The notes beneath the pieces were generated by a model, which was given only the letters and a program-made list of their open reading frames with translations, had not been told where the DNA came from and did not search any database. The translations under genes and the position numbers were made by a program. Below, piece after piece: positions 13,514 through 21,152 of a stretch of 39,148 bases of DNA (positions are counted from its first letter, which is position 1; each line of letters opens with the position of its first letter). Source of the DNA: a virus. The stretch spans positions 1 to 39,148 of the IMG/VR virus record IMGVR_UViG_3300023202_000053, one strand, 5' to 3'.

Positions 13514-13540
13514 ACGTTCTATAAGTAGTAAAAGTAGCAA

Positions 13541-13819
13541 ATGCCAGCAGGTGCAAAGCCCGGAGAAAGGCGAGGTGGTCGGCAAAAGGGTACGCCGAAT
13601 AAAAACACCTCGTTCCTGAGAGATATTGCACGCGAATACACCGAAGAAGCCGTCCAGGTGTTGGTTGATGCCATGAAGAACGGTGAAACCTTCGATATTC
13701 GCGCAAAAGCGGCAGACAAGCTGCTGGACCGCGGCTGGGGACGTCCCGCGCAATCGCACGAGCATACCGGCGCTGAGGGCGGCCCGATCGAAACCAAGAT
13801 CAGCTTGAGCTTTGAGTAG
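13541..13819 (+). CDS. terS: Terminase small subunit-like protein, 92 aa
   Basis: Small terminases recognise phage DNA for packaging. The N-terminus is a GxRxGGRQKGTPNKN sequence typical of DUF5681-like packaging proteins, followed by two helices (FLRDIAREYTEEAVQVLVDA, IRAKAADKLLDRGWGRP). The gene overlaps the large terminase start by eight bases, which fixes its role by context. It is shorter than most small terminases and lacks an obvious HTH. A TATAAG box lies about 20 bases upstream and might be a promoter. Confidence 0.7.
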   Translation: MPAGAKPGERRGGRQKGTPNKNTSFLRDIAREYTEEAVQVLVDAMKNGETFDIRAKAADKLLDRGWGRPAQSHEHTGAEGGPIETKISLSFE

Positions 13820-15116
13820 GCAACTCGAAATCGAGATCAAGGCGCGGCGTCAGTTCGAGCCGTTGCTCACCACCGACAAGCGCTGGTCCATCGTTGTCGC
13901 CCATCGGCGCGCCGGGAAAACGGTGGCCTGCATTCAAAGGCTGATCAAATCGGCGCTGGAGTGCCGGAAGCGGGAGCCACGCTTTGCTTATGTAGCGCCG
14001 CTCTACAGCCAGGCCAAGGACGTTGCGTGGGAGTATCTGAAGCACTTCACGCAGCCGCTTGCCGCCTCGCCGAACGAAAGCGAACTGCGCGTCGATCTGC
14101 CGGACCAGATCGGCGACGCGCGCATCAGGCTTTACGGCGCAGACAACCCGGATCGGCTGCGTGGACTGTATTTCGACGGCGTGGTGCTGGACGAGTTTGC
14201 CGATATGCGCCCATCGGTCTGGGGCGAAGTGGTGCGCCCGATGCTGGCCGATCGCATGGGCTGGGCAACCTTTATCGGGACGCCGAAGGGGCACAACGAA
14301 TTTCACGCGAAGTGGCTTGAGGCGGCCGATAATCCCGACTGGCTGCGCCAGATGCTCAAGGCTTCGGAAACCGGAATTCTGCCGCCAGAAGAATTGGAAT
14401 CGGCGCGTCAGGCAATGAGCCAGGACCAGTACGACCAGGAATTCGAGTGCTCGTTCGAGGCGGCGATCCAAGGCGCTTACTTCGCTGTCCAGATGCGCAA
14501 GGCCCGCGAGAAAGGGCGCATTGGCAAGGTGCCGTTGGACCCGTCGCGCCCGGTCAACACGTTCTGGGATATCGGCAAGCGCGATTCCACGTCGATCTGG
14601 TTTCACCAGAACGCCGGCCAGATGCACCACCTCGTCGGTTACTACGAGAATGCGGGCGAAGGCGTCGAGCACTATGCGCGCTTCCTGAAGGACTACGCAG
14701 AGCGGCGCGGCTTTGTGTACGGCAAGCATTACGGGCCGCATGATCTGGACAACACGCACTGGTTGCTGCCGGGAGCAGAAGCCATTCAGGATGTTGCCCG
14801 GCGTGTCGGTATCGACTTCTACGTCGTGCCGCGCATCTCGAACAAGATGGATGCTATCGAGGCGGCGAGAAACTTCCTGTCGATGTGCTGGATTGACGAA
14901 GAGCACTGCAAGCAGGGCATCGAGTGCCTGGACAACTACCGCAAGGAATGGGATGACCAGCGCCGCACATGGAAGGCGAACCCGCGTCACGACTGGGCAT
15001 CTCACGGCGCGGACGCCTTGCAGACCGGTGCTTGCGGCTTCACCCCTGATTACATCCCACCACCATCCGACCGCTATCAGCGGGCGCGGACGAGGTCGAG
15101 CGCATGGGCGGCATGA
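13812..15116 (+). CDS. terL: Terminase large subunit (TTG start)
   Basis: Packaging motor: an ATPase that drives DNA into the prohead plus a nuclease that cuts concatemers. Walker A is AHRRAGKT (residues 30-37), and Walker B is GVVLDEFADM (about 122-131). A motif III-like TFIGTPKG follows. The C-terminal nuclease domain begins near FWDIGKRDSTSIWF, with further acidic residues (GPHDLDNTHW, HDWASHGADAL). The likely start is TTG at 13812, overlapping the small subunit stop. Length 434 residues is usual for the family. Confidence 0.93.
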   Translation: MSRQLEIEIKARRQFEPLLTTDKRWSIVVAHRRAGKTVACIQRLIKSALECRKREPRFAYVAPLYSQAKDVAWEYLKHFTQPLAASPNESELRVDLPDQIGDARIRLYGADNPDRLRGLYFDGVVLDEFADMRPSVWGEVVRPMLADRMGWATFIGTPKGHNEFHAKWLEAADNPDWLRQMLKASETGILPPEELESARQAMSQDQYDQEFECSFEAAIQGAYFAVQMRKAREKGRIGKVPLDPSRPVNTFWDIGKRDSTSIWFHQNAGQMHHLVGYYENAGEGVEHYARFLKDYAERRGFVYGKHYGPHDLDNTHWLLPGAEAIQDVARRVGIDFYVVPRISNKMDAIEAARNFLSMCWIDEEHCKQGIECLDNYRKEWDDQRRTWKANPRHDWASHGADALQTGACGFTPDYIPPPSDRYQRARTRSSAWAA

Positions 15117-15382
15117 TTGATAATCGTCTCGTAACAAGCGATCAGCGAGCGTTGGCGGAGAGGGTGTTCGATGCTGTCCGGACATGTGGCGTCGCCGTCG
15201 ATTACGTGATTGGCCTTGAGCGCGAAGCGCTTGGGCTGGCCATACAACTGCCGTCAGGGCTTCGACGCGCCTATCGTGTGCAAACCAGAGATCGTGCACA
15301 TGAAAAGGTGCTGGGCGATGTTAAGGCGTGGACGCAAAAAGAGCTTGAGCGCGACCAGGAGCGCATGAATGGCGCTGATTGA
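15104..15382 (+). CDS. Hypothetical protein between terminase and portal, 92 aa
   Basis: Overlaps the terminase end by 13 bases and the portal start by 14 bases, so it belongs to the packaging transcript. The product is a single soluble domain with ALAERVFDAVRTCGVAVDYV near the N-terminus and a charged C-terminal helix (KAWTQKELERDQERMNGAD). No motif is recognised. Its location suggests a packaging or head accessory role. Confidence 0.6.
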   Translation: MGGMIDNRLVTSDQRALAERVFDAVRTCGVAVDYVIGLEREALGLAIQLPSGLRRAYRVQTRDRAHEKVLGDVKAWTQKELERDQERMNGAD

Positions 15383-17432
15383 TAGCATCGAGGAGAGCGA
15401 CGAGCACCAGACCGCCGAGGCCGATCCGTTCCGCGACGATGAAGAACTGCTCGGCAAGCTCAAGCGCTGGGAACAGGAAGCGCGCAAGCACTGGTCGAAA
15501 TGGCGCGAGGAAGCGCGTACCTGTTACGACTTCTTTGCCGGGCATCAGTGGTCGCAGGACGACAAGACGTCGCTGATCGAGCAGATGCGCCAGCCGGTGA
15601 CGTTCAATCGCATCGGCCCGATGATCGACGCTGTGACCGGCGCTGAAATTCTCAACCGGCAGGAAGTGCGCTACCAGCCGCGCGAGCTTGGCGACGTGCA
15701 GGTCAATGAGCTGATCACGGCGGCCGATGAATGGGCGCGCGACCTTGCCGACACTGAAGATGAGGAAAGCGATGCGTTCTCCGATCTTGTGATCTGCGGG
15801 ATGGGATGGACGGAAACGCGGATGGACTATTCCGAAAACCCGGAAGGCGTGATTGTCGACGATCGCATCGACCCGCTGGAGATGTGGACCGATCCGCAGG
15901 CGCGCAAACGCTGCCTGTCCGATGCCCGCTACCACATCCGCGCGCGGTGGCGGAACAAGGACGAGCTGCCAAAGAAATGGCGCGCCAAGCTGCCTGTCGG
16001 CGGCGGCACCGATGACCGCTACAGTACCGAAGACGTACAGTCCGGCTGGACCGGCCCGCGCGACGACTACCAGCGCGAAGAGCTTGGCGACAAGGACGCC
16101 GGCGTTGATCGCAGCCGTCAGGTCTGGGTACGGCACATACAATGGCGCGAGAAGGAGGCGGCATTTCGCATTGCCGATCCTCTGTCCGGGCAGCTTCGCA
16201 CCGTCACGAAGCAGGAATCGCGGCAGATCGCCGAGATGTTCCTTGCCCAAGGGATGCGCCCGCCGCGCGCTGTCCAGATCGAGCAGGACCGCTATTTCGA
16301 GGCATTTCTCGCCGGCGGCGTGATCCTCGAAAAGCGTCCGATCGAAGCGAATGCGTTCACGTTCAAGGCGATTACGGGCAAGCGCGACCGCAATGCCGGG
16401 ACCTGGTATGGCCTGGTGCGCGCGATGATTGACCCGCAGATGTGGGGCAACAAGTTCTTCGTTCAGATCATGCATATCCTGAACACTGCGGCGAAGGGCG
16501 GGATCATGTATGAGACGGGCGCATTCGCGAACCCGCGCAAGGCGCTTGAAGAATGGGCGCGTCCCGACTCGGCAATCGAGCTGTCTCAGAACGCGCTGAT
16601 ACAGGGCAAGGTCAAGGAGCGTGAGGCGCGCACCTATCCGCAGGGCCTTGACCGGCTGATGGAGTTCACGCTCAACAACCTGCCGCAGACATCCGGCGTG
16701 AACCTGGAGATGCTTGGCCTCGTCGATCGCGAGCAGCCGGGCGTGCTGGAGGTGCAGCGCAAGAAGTCGGGTTATGCGATCCTTGCCGTGTTCTTCGACA
16801 GCTTGCGCCGCTATCGCAAGGAGAAGGGGCGGCTGCGCCTGTACTACATCCAGAATTACATTTCCGATGGCCGCCTGATCCGCATCAAGGGCGAAGACGC
16901 GACGTCACGCTATGTGCCGCTGGTCAAGCAGGAAGGCACGGCGGAATACGATGTCGTCGTCGACGAAGCGCCGATGTCGCCGAACCAGAAGGAGGCGGTC
17001 TGGCAGATGCTGATGCAGATGATGCCGGTGCTGCAAAACCTTGATGTGCCGCCGGATGTCTGGGGCCTGATGCTTGAGCATTCGCCTCTGCCGTCGCATG
17101 TGTCCGGCAAGATCAGGCAGACGCTCCAGCAGGCCGCTGAGCAGCCTGAGCAGCCCGACCCGGAAGCGATGAAGGCGCAAGCCGAGGTGCAGCGTGACCA
17201 GCAACAGCACCAGATGAAGATGGCTGAAGGCCAACAGCAGATGCAGCAGCGGCGCGAAGAGCACGCGCTAAGCATGCGCCAGCAGCAGGCCGATCTTGCC
17301 GCCGAGCTTGTCAAGTCCGGCCTTGATATCGAGACGGCGCGGGAGAAGGCGGCGGCGGCGATCGCGCAGGCGCAGGCCACGCGCCGCGAGGTAAACCAAC
17401 CCACGAGAGCGAACGGAAGAGCAGCAGCATGA
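15369..17432 (+). CDS. P22-type portal protein, 687 aa
   Basis: The portal forms the dodecameric ring at the DNA entry vertex. Family features are the N-terminal WRTCYDFFAGHQW-like segment (here RTCYDFFAGHQWSQDD), FNRIGPMIDAVTGAEILNRQ, the SDLVICGMGWTETRMDY block and PLEMWTDPQARKR with RYHIRARW. Later come DVVVDEAPMSPNQKEAVWQM and a Gln-rich, Ala-rich C-terminal barrel-like helix (residues about 590-687). The 687-residue length is close to that of P22 gp1. A good AGGAG site precedes ATG 15369, and the stop overlaps the scaffold start by ATGA. Confidence 0.92.
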   Translation: MALIDSIEESDEHQTAEADPFRDDEELLGKLKRWEQEARKHWSKWREEARTCYDFFAGHQWSQDDKTSLIEQMRQPVTFNRIGPMIDAVTGAEILNRQEVRYQPRELGDVQVNELITAADEWARDLADTEDEESDAFSDLVICGMGWTETRMDYSENPEGVIVDDRIDPLEMWTDPQARKRCLSDARYHIRARWRNKDELPKKWRAKLPVGGGTDDRYSTEDVQSGWTGPRDDYQREELGDKDAGVDRSRQVWVRHIQWREKEAAFRIADPLSGQLRTVTKQESRQIAEMFLAQGMRPPRAVQIEQDRYFEAFLAGGVILEKRPIEANAFTFKAITGKRDRNAGTWYGLVRAMIDPQMWGNKFFVQIMHILNTAAKGGIMYETGAFANPRKALEEWARPDSAIELSQNALIQGKVKEREARTYPQGLDRLMEFTLNNLPQTSGVNLEMLGLVDREQPGVLEVQRKKSGYAILAVFFDSLRRYRKEKGRLRLYYIQNYISDGRLIRIKGEDATSRYVPLVKQEGTAEYDVVVDEAPMSPNQKEAVWQMLMQMMPVLQNLDVPPDVWGLMLEHSPLPSHVSGKIRQTLQQAAEQPEQPDPEAMKAQAEVQRDQQQHQMKMAEGQQQMQQRREEHALSMRQQQADLAAELVKSGLDIETAREKAAAAIAQAQATRREVNQPTRANGRAAA

Positions 17433-18562
17433 GCATGAGCGACACGCAGATTCCCGATCCGACGCAGCCGGACGATTCGGCGCAGTGGGCAGAACTGCAA
17501 AACGAGCTGTCGGACGAGGATTTCGGCGACGCTGGCCAGCAGGGCTCCGATGCAGGCGGACAGGGCACTGACGCTGGCCAGCAGCGCGCTGACGCCGATC
17601 AGGACGGCGACAAGGGGCAGGACGAGCAAAAGCAGGCTCCAGTGCCCTACGAAGAGCTTGAGCGCCGTCACCGGCAGACCTCGGGCGCGTTGAAAGAGGC
17701 CCGCGAGCGCGAACGCCAGCTTCGCGACCAGATGTCGGGTATCACGCAGCTTGTCCAGCAGCTTCGCGACCAACGCCAGCAGCAGGCCGGAGAGCATGGC
17801 CAGCAGGCGCAGCAGCAGGAACAGCAGCCGCCGAGCCTCGAAGAAGACCCGATCGGCTATATCCAGTACATGGAGCAGAGCCTCAAGTCGCAGCTTGCCG
17901 AGCGCGACAAGGTCATCGACGAGCTTAAAGGCAACCACACGCAGACGGCTGAGCAGTTCGAGCAGGACCGCCAGATGCGTGCGCTGATGTCACAGGTGCA
18001 GACATCCGAGCAGGAGATCATGCAGAGCGCGCCGGACTATCCGCAGGCCTGCGACCACCTGGAGAATATCCGCCGCGGCGAGTTGCGGGCCATGTTCCCG
18101 GACAACAGCCCGCGCGCCGAAGCCTTTGCGCAGCAGCATGGCTATCAGTCGGCGGGCGATCTGCGCGAGGCGATGCTCAACAACGACCGCATTGCGGTTG
18201 CGCAGCATGCCGTGCAGATCGGCGTTCCGCCGGCACAGCTTTACTACGACCTTGCCGTGCAGCGCGGCTATCAGCGTCAGCAGCAGGGGCAGGCTGGACA
18301 ACAGGGGCGGCCCGGAGAGAGGAACAGCCCACCAAACGCCGGCGCTCAAAACGGGGCAGCAGATCAGCAGGCCATGCAGCGCGCCAATGCGGCAATCGAC
18401 GCAGCCCGGCGCGGCACCAAGGCATCACAGACCATTTCCGGCGGCGGTGGCCGCTCCGACAACCCGATGAACATCAGCGAGCTTGCCGATCTCTATCATG
18501 ACGATCCCGAGGCGTTTGACCAGATGTGGGAGAAGATGGAACGCTCTGGCCAGCTTGGCTGA
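17429..18562 (+). CDS. Scaffolding protein, 377 aa
   Basis: Expected to guide capsid assembly and then leave or be removed. The identification rests on position (portal, scaffold, coat) and composition: acidic, Gln/Asp/Gly-rich N-terminus (residues 1-75), a long coiled coil (about 75-190, with KEARERERQLRDQMSGITQL and Gln repeats), and a more folded C-terminus. It ends with NPMNISELADLYHDDPEAFD, a coat-binding type of tail. Residue content matches scaffolds of P22 and N4-like phages. The internal Gln tracts are encoded by repetitive CAG-type codons. Confidence 0.8.
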   Translation: MSMSDTQIPDPTQPDDSAQWAELQNELSDEDFGDAGQQGSDAGGQGTDAGQQRADADQDGDKGQDEQKQAPVPYEELERRHRQTSGALKEARERERQLRDQMSGITQLVQQLRDQRQQQAGEHGQQAQQQEQQPPSLEEDPIGYIQYMEQSLKSQLAERDKVIDELKGNHTQTAEQFEQDRQMRALMSQVQTSEQEIMQSAPDYPQACDHLENIRRGELRAMFPDNSPRAEAFAQQHGYQSAGDLREAMLNNDRIAVAQHAVQIGVPPAQLYYDLAVQRGYQRQQQGQAGQQGRPGERNSPPNAGAQNGAADQQAMQRANAAIDAARRGTKASQTISGGGGRSDNPMNISELADLYHDDPEAFDQMWEKMERSGQLG

Positions 18563-18855
18563 CACGAGATCAGCTCAGCCTATGCGCGCCCGAAGGCCAA
18601 GGGCGCCAGATGGCAGAGCCTGAAGCCCATGCCGAGGCTATAAACCGGCACTGCTCTGTCGCGGGGCGAAAACCGCGGCTGACACCGTTCGCGTCCGGTG
18701 CCCATGACGCGCTGGTCTGCCGGGGACCGCAACCCCGCGCACTGCCTTGCTCCGGGGCGAAAACCGCAGAGCGCTCAATCCTTTTCTCGAAGCAACTGTC
18801 CCGTGACCGGGCGGCGTTCGCGCGCGCCTGGCGCGGGCACAAGTGAGGTATAACC
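18563..18855 (+). promoter_or_regulatory. Structured untranslated leader of the capsid gene
   Basis: This 293-base gap has no gene, but it is dense in inverted repeats: GCGCCC/GGGCGC (18586-18591 with 18601-18606), CAGAGC/GCTCTG (18614-18619 with 18653-18658), CACCG/CGGTG (18683-18687 with 18696-18700) and CGGGG/CCCCG (18721-18725 with 18733-18737). The 15-mer CGGGGCGAAAACCGC occurs twice (18662-18676 and 18753-18767). The CGGGG-ACCGCAA-CCCCG hairpin resembles the terminal hairpin of the tandem elements at 8257 and 8476. It may set capsid mRNA level or stability, or be a small RNA. Confidence 0.5.
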
Positions 18856-20746
18856 ATGTCTGACACAGTCTATGGCGTTAATGCGCCAGAGGCGGTTTGA
18901 CTTCAGACCCCTAGTCCGGTAACGGATTAGTGTTAATCGGGTGAATTCAGGGGAAACCGAGAACCGGCAACCCTGAGCCAAGCAGTCTGAGATGAGCAAA
19001 CCTCTACAGCCATGCAAAATTTGCGGGAAAACGCGTCAGGAGACCGACTTTCGGTATAGGCGACGCATCTGTAAATCTTGCGAAGACGCGCCGATGCGCC
19101 GCTGTTCTGGATGTGGAGAAGAGAAACCGAGAGCATCGTTTCATAAGAGTAGGGGCCTTACCGGCCTCAGAAACCTCTGCACCAAGTGCCGTTACAGCAA
19201 GGAGCGCGACGCTAATATCAGGAGCGCACGCCAACGGCATCTGAGGCTGCAAAGCATGGTGTTTGAGGCTTATGGACGAGTGTGCGCGTGCTGCGGCGAG
19301 CATCGGCGGTCGATGTTGACCATTGATCACATCGACAATGACGGCGCAGCACATCGTAAAGCCTTGACGGCCAGATACAAGGCTCACAAGTGGCGCGGCG
19401 CAAACCTCGGCGGCACGGCCGTTTATGCTGATCTTGTGAAGCGTGGGTTCCCGCAAGGATTTCAGGTCCTGTGCGCCAACTGCAACGCAAGCAAGGCTCG
19501 CAATGGCGGTGTCTGTGAACATCAGACTGAAGGTGCAACGACTATCCGCAACGGAGTAGACCGCAAGCGATTGGCGGTCGAAGCGCCCGACACCCTACGG
19601 GGTGATGATATAGTCTGCTCTGCATGGGAACATGCAGCAGTCTCTTCAGGAGGCGGGCGCGGAACTAGCGATCCGCGCTGAACACAAAGGAAACTATGGT
19701 CCCGCAAGCTTGCTCGGGAAGCGCTCAAGAAAACCTACATCAAGCGCTTCATGGGCAAGACCTCGTCCAGCATGATCATGCAGAAGGACGAGACCAACAA
19801 GGGACCCGGCGACCGCATCCGGTGCACGCTGCGCATGCAGCTCACCGGCGATGGCATCCAGGGCGACGGCACGCTGGAGGGCAACGAGGAGTCGCTCACC
19901 ACGTTCACCGACGACTTGATCATCAACCAGCTTCGGCACGCAGTGCGTTCCGAAGGCAAGATGACCGAACAGCGGATTCCGTTCTCCATTCGCGCAGAGT
20001 CGATGGAGGGCCTGTCCGACTGGATGGCTGACAGGTGGGATACCTGGTTCTTCAACCAGGTCTGCGGCTACACCCCGCAGAGCGACACCCGCTTCACCGG
20101 TCATAATTCGGTGTCCGCGGCCACGCGCATCGTGCGCCCCGGTTCGGTGTCTGCTGACCAGAGCCTGACCACGTCTGATGTCTTTTCGCTCATCCTGATC
20201 GACAAGGCCGTGGAAGAGGCGAAAGTCACGACGACCGGTTCGAACCCGCCGCCGATTCGCCCAATCATGGTGGATGGCAAGCCGTACTTCGTCGCATTCC
20301 TGCACCCCTATCAGGTGACGGACCTGCGCACGAAGACGTCGTCGAGCACCTCGCACCCGGTCCTCTGGTACGACATCCAGCGGTCGGCAATCGAGGGCGG
20401 CCAGCGCCAGGGCAACCCGATCTTCAACGGGGCGCTGGGCGAGTACAACGGTGTGATCTTGCATGAGAGCACCCGCGTCACTCAGGGCGTCAACGGTTCG
20501 GACAGCTCGGCAGCGGTCACGACTGCCCGCCGCGCGGTTCTGTGCGGCGCTCAGGCGGCCGTCTGCGGCTTCGGTCAAGGTCACGACAAGTCGACCTATG
20601 ACTGGTTTGAGCAGATGTTCGACTACGGAAACAAGCTTGGCGTGAAGGCGGGCTGCATCGCGGGTCTGAAGAAGTGCCAGTACGACAGTGCTGACTTCGG
20701 GGCCATCGTGATGTCGTCCTACGCCGCATCGCACGCGAGCTCGTAA
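18856..20746 (+). CDS. Major capsid protein, N4 gp56-like, interrupted by a group I intron
   Basis: Coding exons are 18856-18897 and 19691-20746; the joined product is 365 residues. Exon 1 encodes MSDTVYGVNAPEAV and is followed at once by an in-frame TGA. Exon 2 resumes with KLWSRKLAREALKKTYIKRF, then DETNKGPGDRIRCTLRMQLT, EGNEESLTTFTDDLIINQLR and RLQ-type beta-rich shell sequence. As I recall, N4 gp56-type coats contain an uninterrupted YGVNAPEAVKLWSRKL-like stretch, which fits the join exactly. GAGG lies eight bases before ATG 18856. Without splicing no capsid can be made from this ATG; starting at the internal ATG 19751 would lose 34 conserved residues. Confidence 0.92.
18898..19690 (+). 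ncRNA. Self-splicing group I intron (IA-like) in the capsid gene
   Basis: Pairings read directly: P1 GGTT|TG (18894-18899) with CAGACC (18904-18909), giving the diagnostic U-G wobble at the last exon base 18897; P2-like TCCG-GTAA-CGGA (18915-18926); P3 candidate TCGGG with CCCGA (19586-19590); P4 TTCAGGG (18946-18952) with CCCTGAG (18971-18977); P6a CAGTCTGA (18983-18990) with TCAGACTG (19522-19529); P7 GACTAT (19540-19545) with ATAGTC (19610-19615); P8 CACCC-TACG-GGGTG (19591-19604); P9 CTGCATG-GGAA-CATGCAG (19620-19637). A GACCGC/GCGGTC stem between P7 and P3' is the extra P7.2-type helix of subgroup IA. The last intron base is G at 19690. Precise joining restores the capsid frame. Confidence 0.92.
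18992..19681 (+). CDS. HNH homing endonuclease inside the intron
   Basis: The enzyme should cut intron-less capsid alleles so that the intron is copied in. The 229-residue frame starts two bases after the P6a left strand. It has two N-terminal CxxC pairs (CKICGK with CKSC, then CSGCGEEKPRASFHKS with CTKC) and an HNH core: CACC, LTIDHIDNDG with the catalytic His, and GFQVLCANCNASKARNG (residues about 95-170). Residues after about 176 are encoded by the intron's own P6-P9 core, so the tail is probably dispensable. No clear ribosome binding site precedes ATG 18992, as is common for intron enzymes whose expression is held low. Confidence 0.9.
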   Translation: MSKPLQPCKICGKTRQETDFRYRRRICKSCEDAPMRRCSGCGEEKPRASFHKSRGLTGLRNLCTKCRYSKERDANIRSARQRHLRLQSMVFEAYGRVCACCGEHRRSMLTIDHIDNDGAAHRKALTARYKAHKWRGANLGGTAVYADLVKRGFPQGFQVLCANCNASKARNGGVCEHQTEGATTIRNGVDRKRLAVEAPDTLRGDDIVCSAWEHAAVSSGGGRGTSDPR

Positions 20747-20756
20747 GGAGGCTGAC

Positions 20757-21152
20757 ATGGCACAAGGAAGCACTGCACGTAAGCCTGTCGGCCAGCAGGT
20801 GGCGTATCTGAAGAAGGACATTACCTTCGCGGATGACGGCATCGAATTGACCGTTGGCACTATTCCCGCCAACTCGCTGATCCTGAAGCCTTTGTCGGGC
20901 ATGGATACGCAGGTGGCATTCAACGCCGGGACCTCTGCGGTTGTCGACATTGGCGATGACAGCGACCCGAACCTTTACGGCACAGCCCTCGATGTCAGCG
21001 GCATCGGATTCGATGCACTGGACGAAGCGGTGAGTCTGAAGGTGTCTGAAGATACGACGATCACTGCAACACTGACGCTGACTGGGACCGCTGCAACAGC
21101 CGGTCAGGGCACAGTGGTGATTGCGTACATCACGGACCAGGAAGGATCGTAG
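20757..21152 (+). CDS. Capsid-associated (decoration-like) protein, 131 aa
   Basis: Lies ten bases after the coat stop, behind GGAGG. The product is a beta-rich, Thr/Ala/Gly-rich domain with repeated strand patterns (VSEDTTITATLTLTGTAATA) and no cysteines or charged clusters, as in head decoration or minor capsid proteins that follow the coat gene in N4 gp56-type phages. Family assignment is by position and composition only. Its TAG stop overlaps the GTG start of the next gene. Confidence 0.65.
   Translation: MAQGSTARKPVGQQVAYLKKDITFADDGIELTVGTIPANSLILKPLSGMDTQVAFNAGTSAVVDIGDDSDPNLYGTALDVSGIGFDALDEAVSLKVSEDTTITATLTLTGTAATAGQGTVVIAYITDQEGS

Noticed and set aside
13800-15299. 499-residue leftward ORF opposite the terminase
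   Set aside because: It is the antisense shadow of the large terminase gene, a common effect in GC-rich DNA; no ribosome binding site or motif.
16910-17938. Leftward Leu/Cys-rich ORF opposite portal and scaffold
   Set aside because: Low-complexity residues mirror the CAG-type Gln codons of the real rightward genes.
19751-20746. Capsid protein starting at the internal ATG 19751
   Set aside because: Protein-like sequence continues upstream without an ATG, and it joins perfectly to the 14-codon exon at 18856 after removal of the intron.
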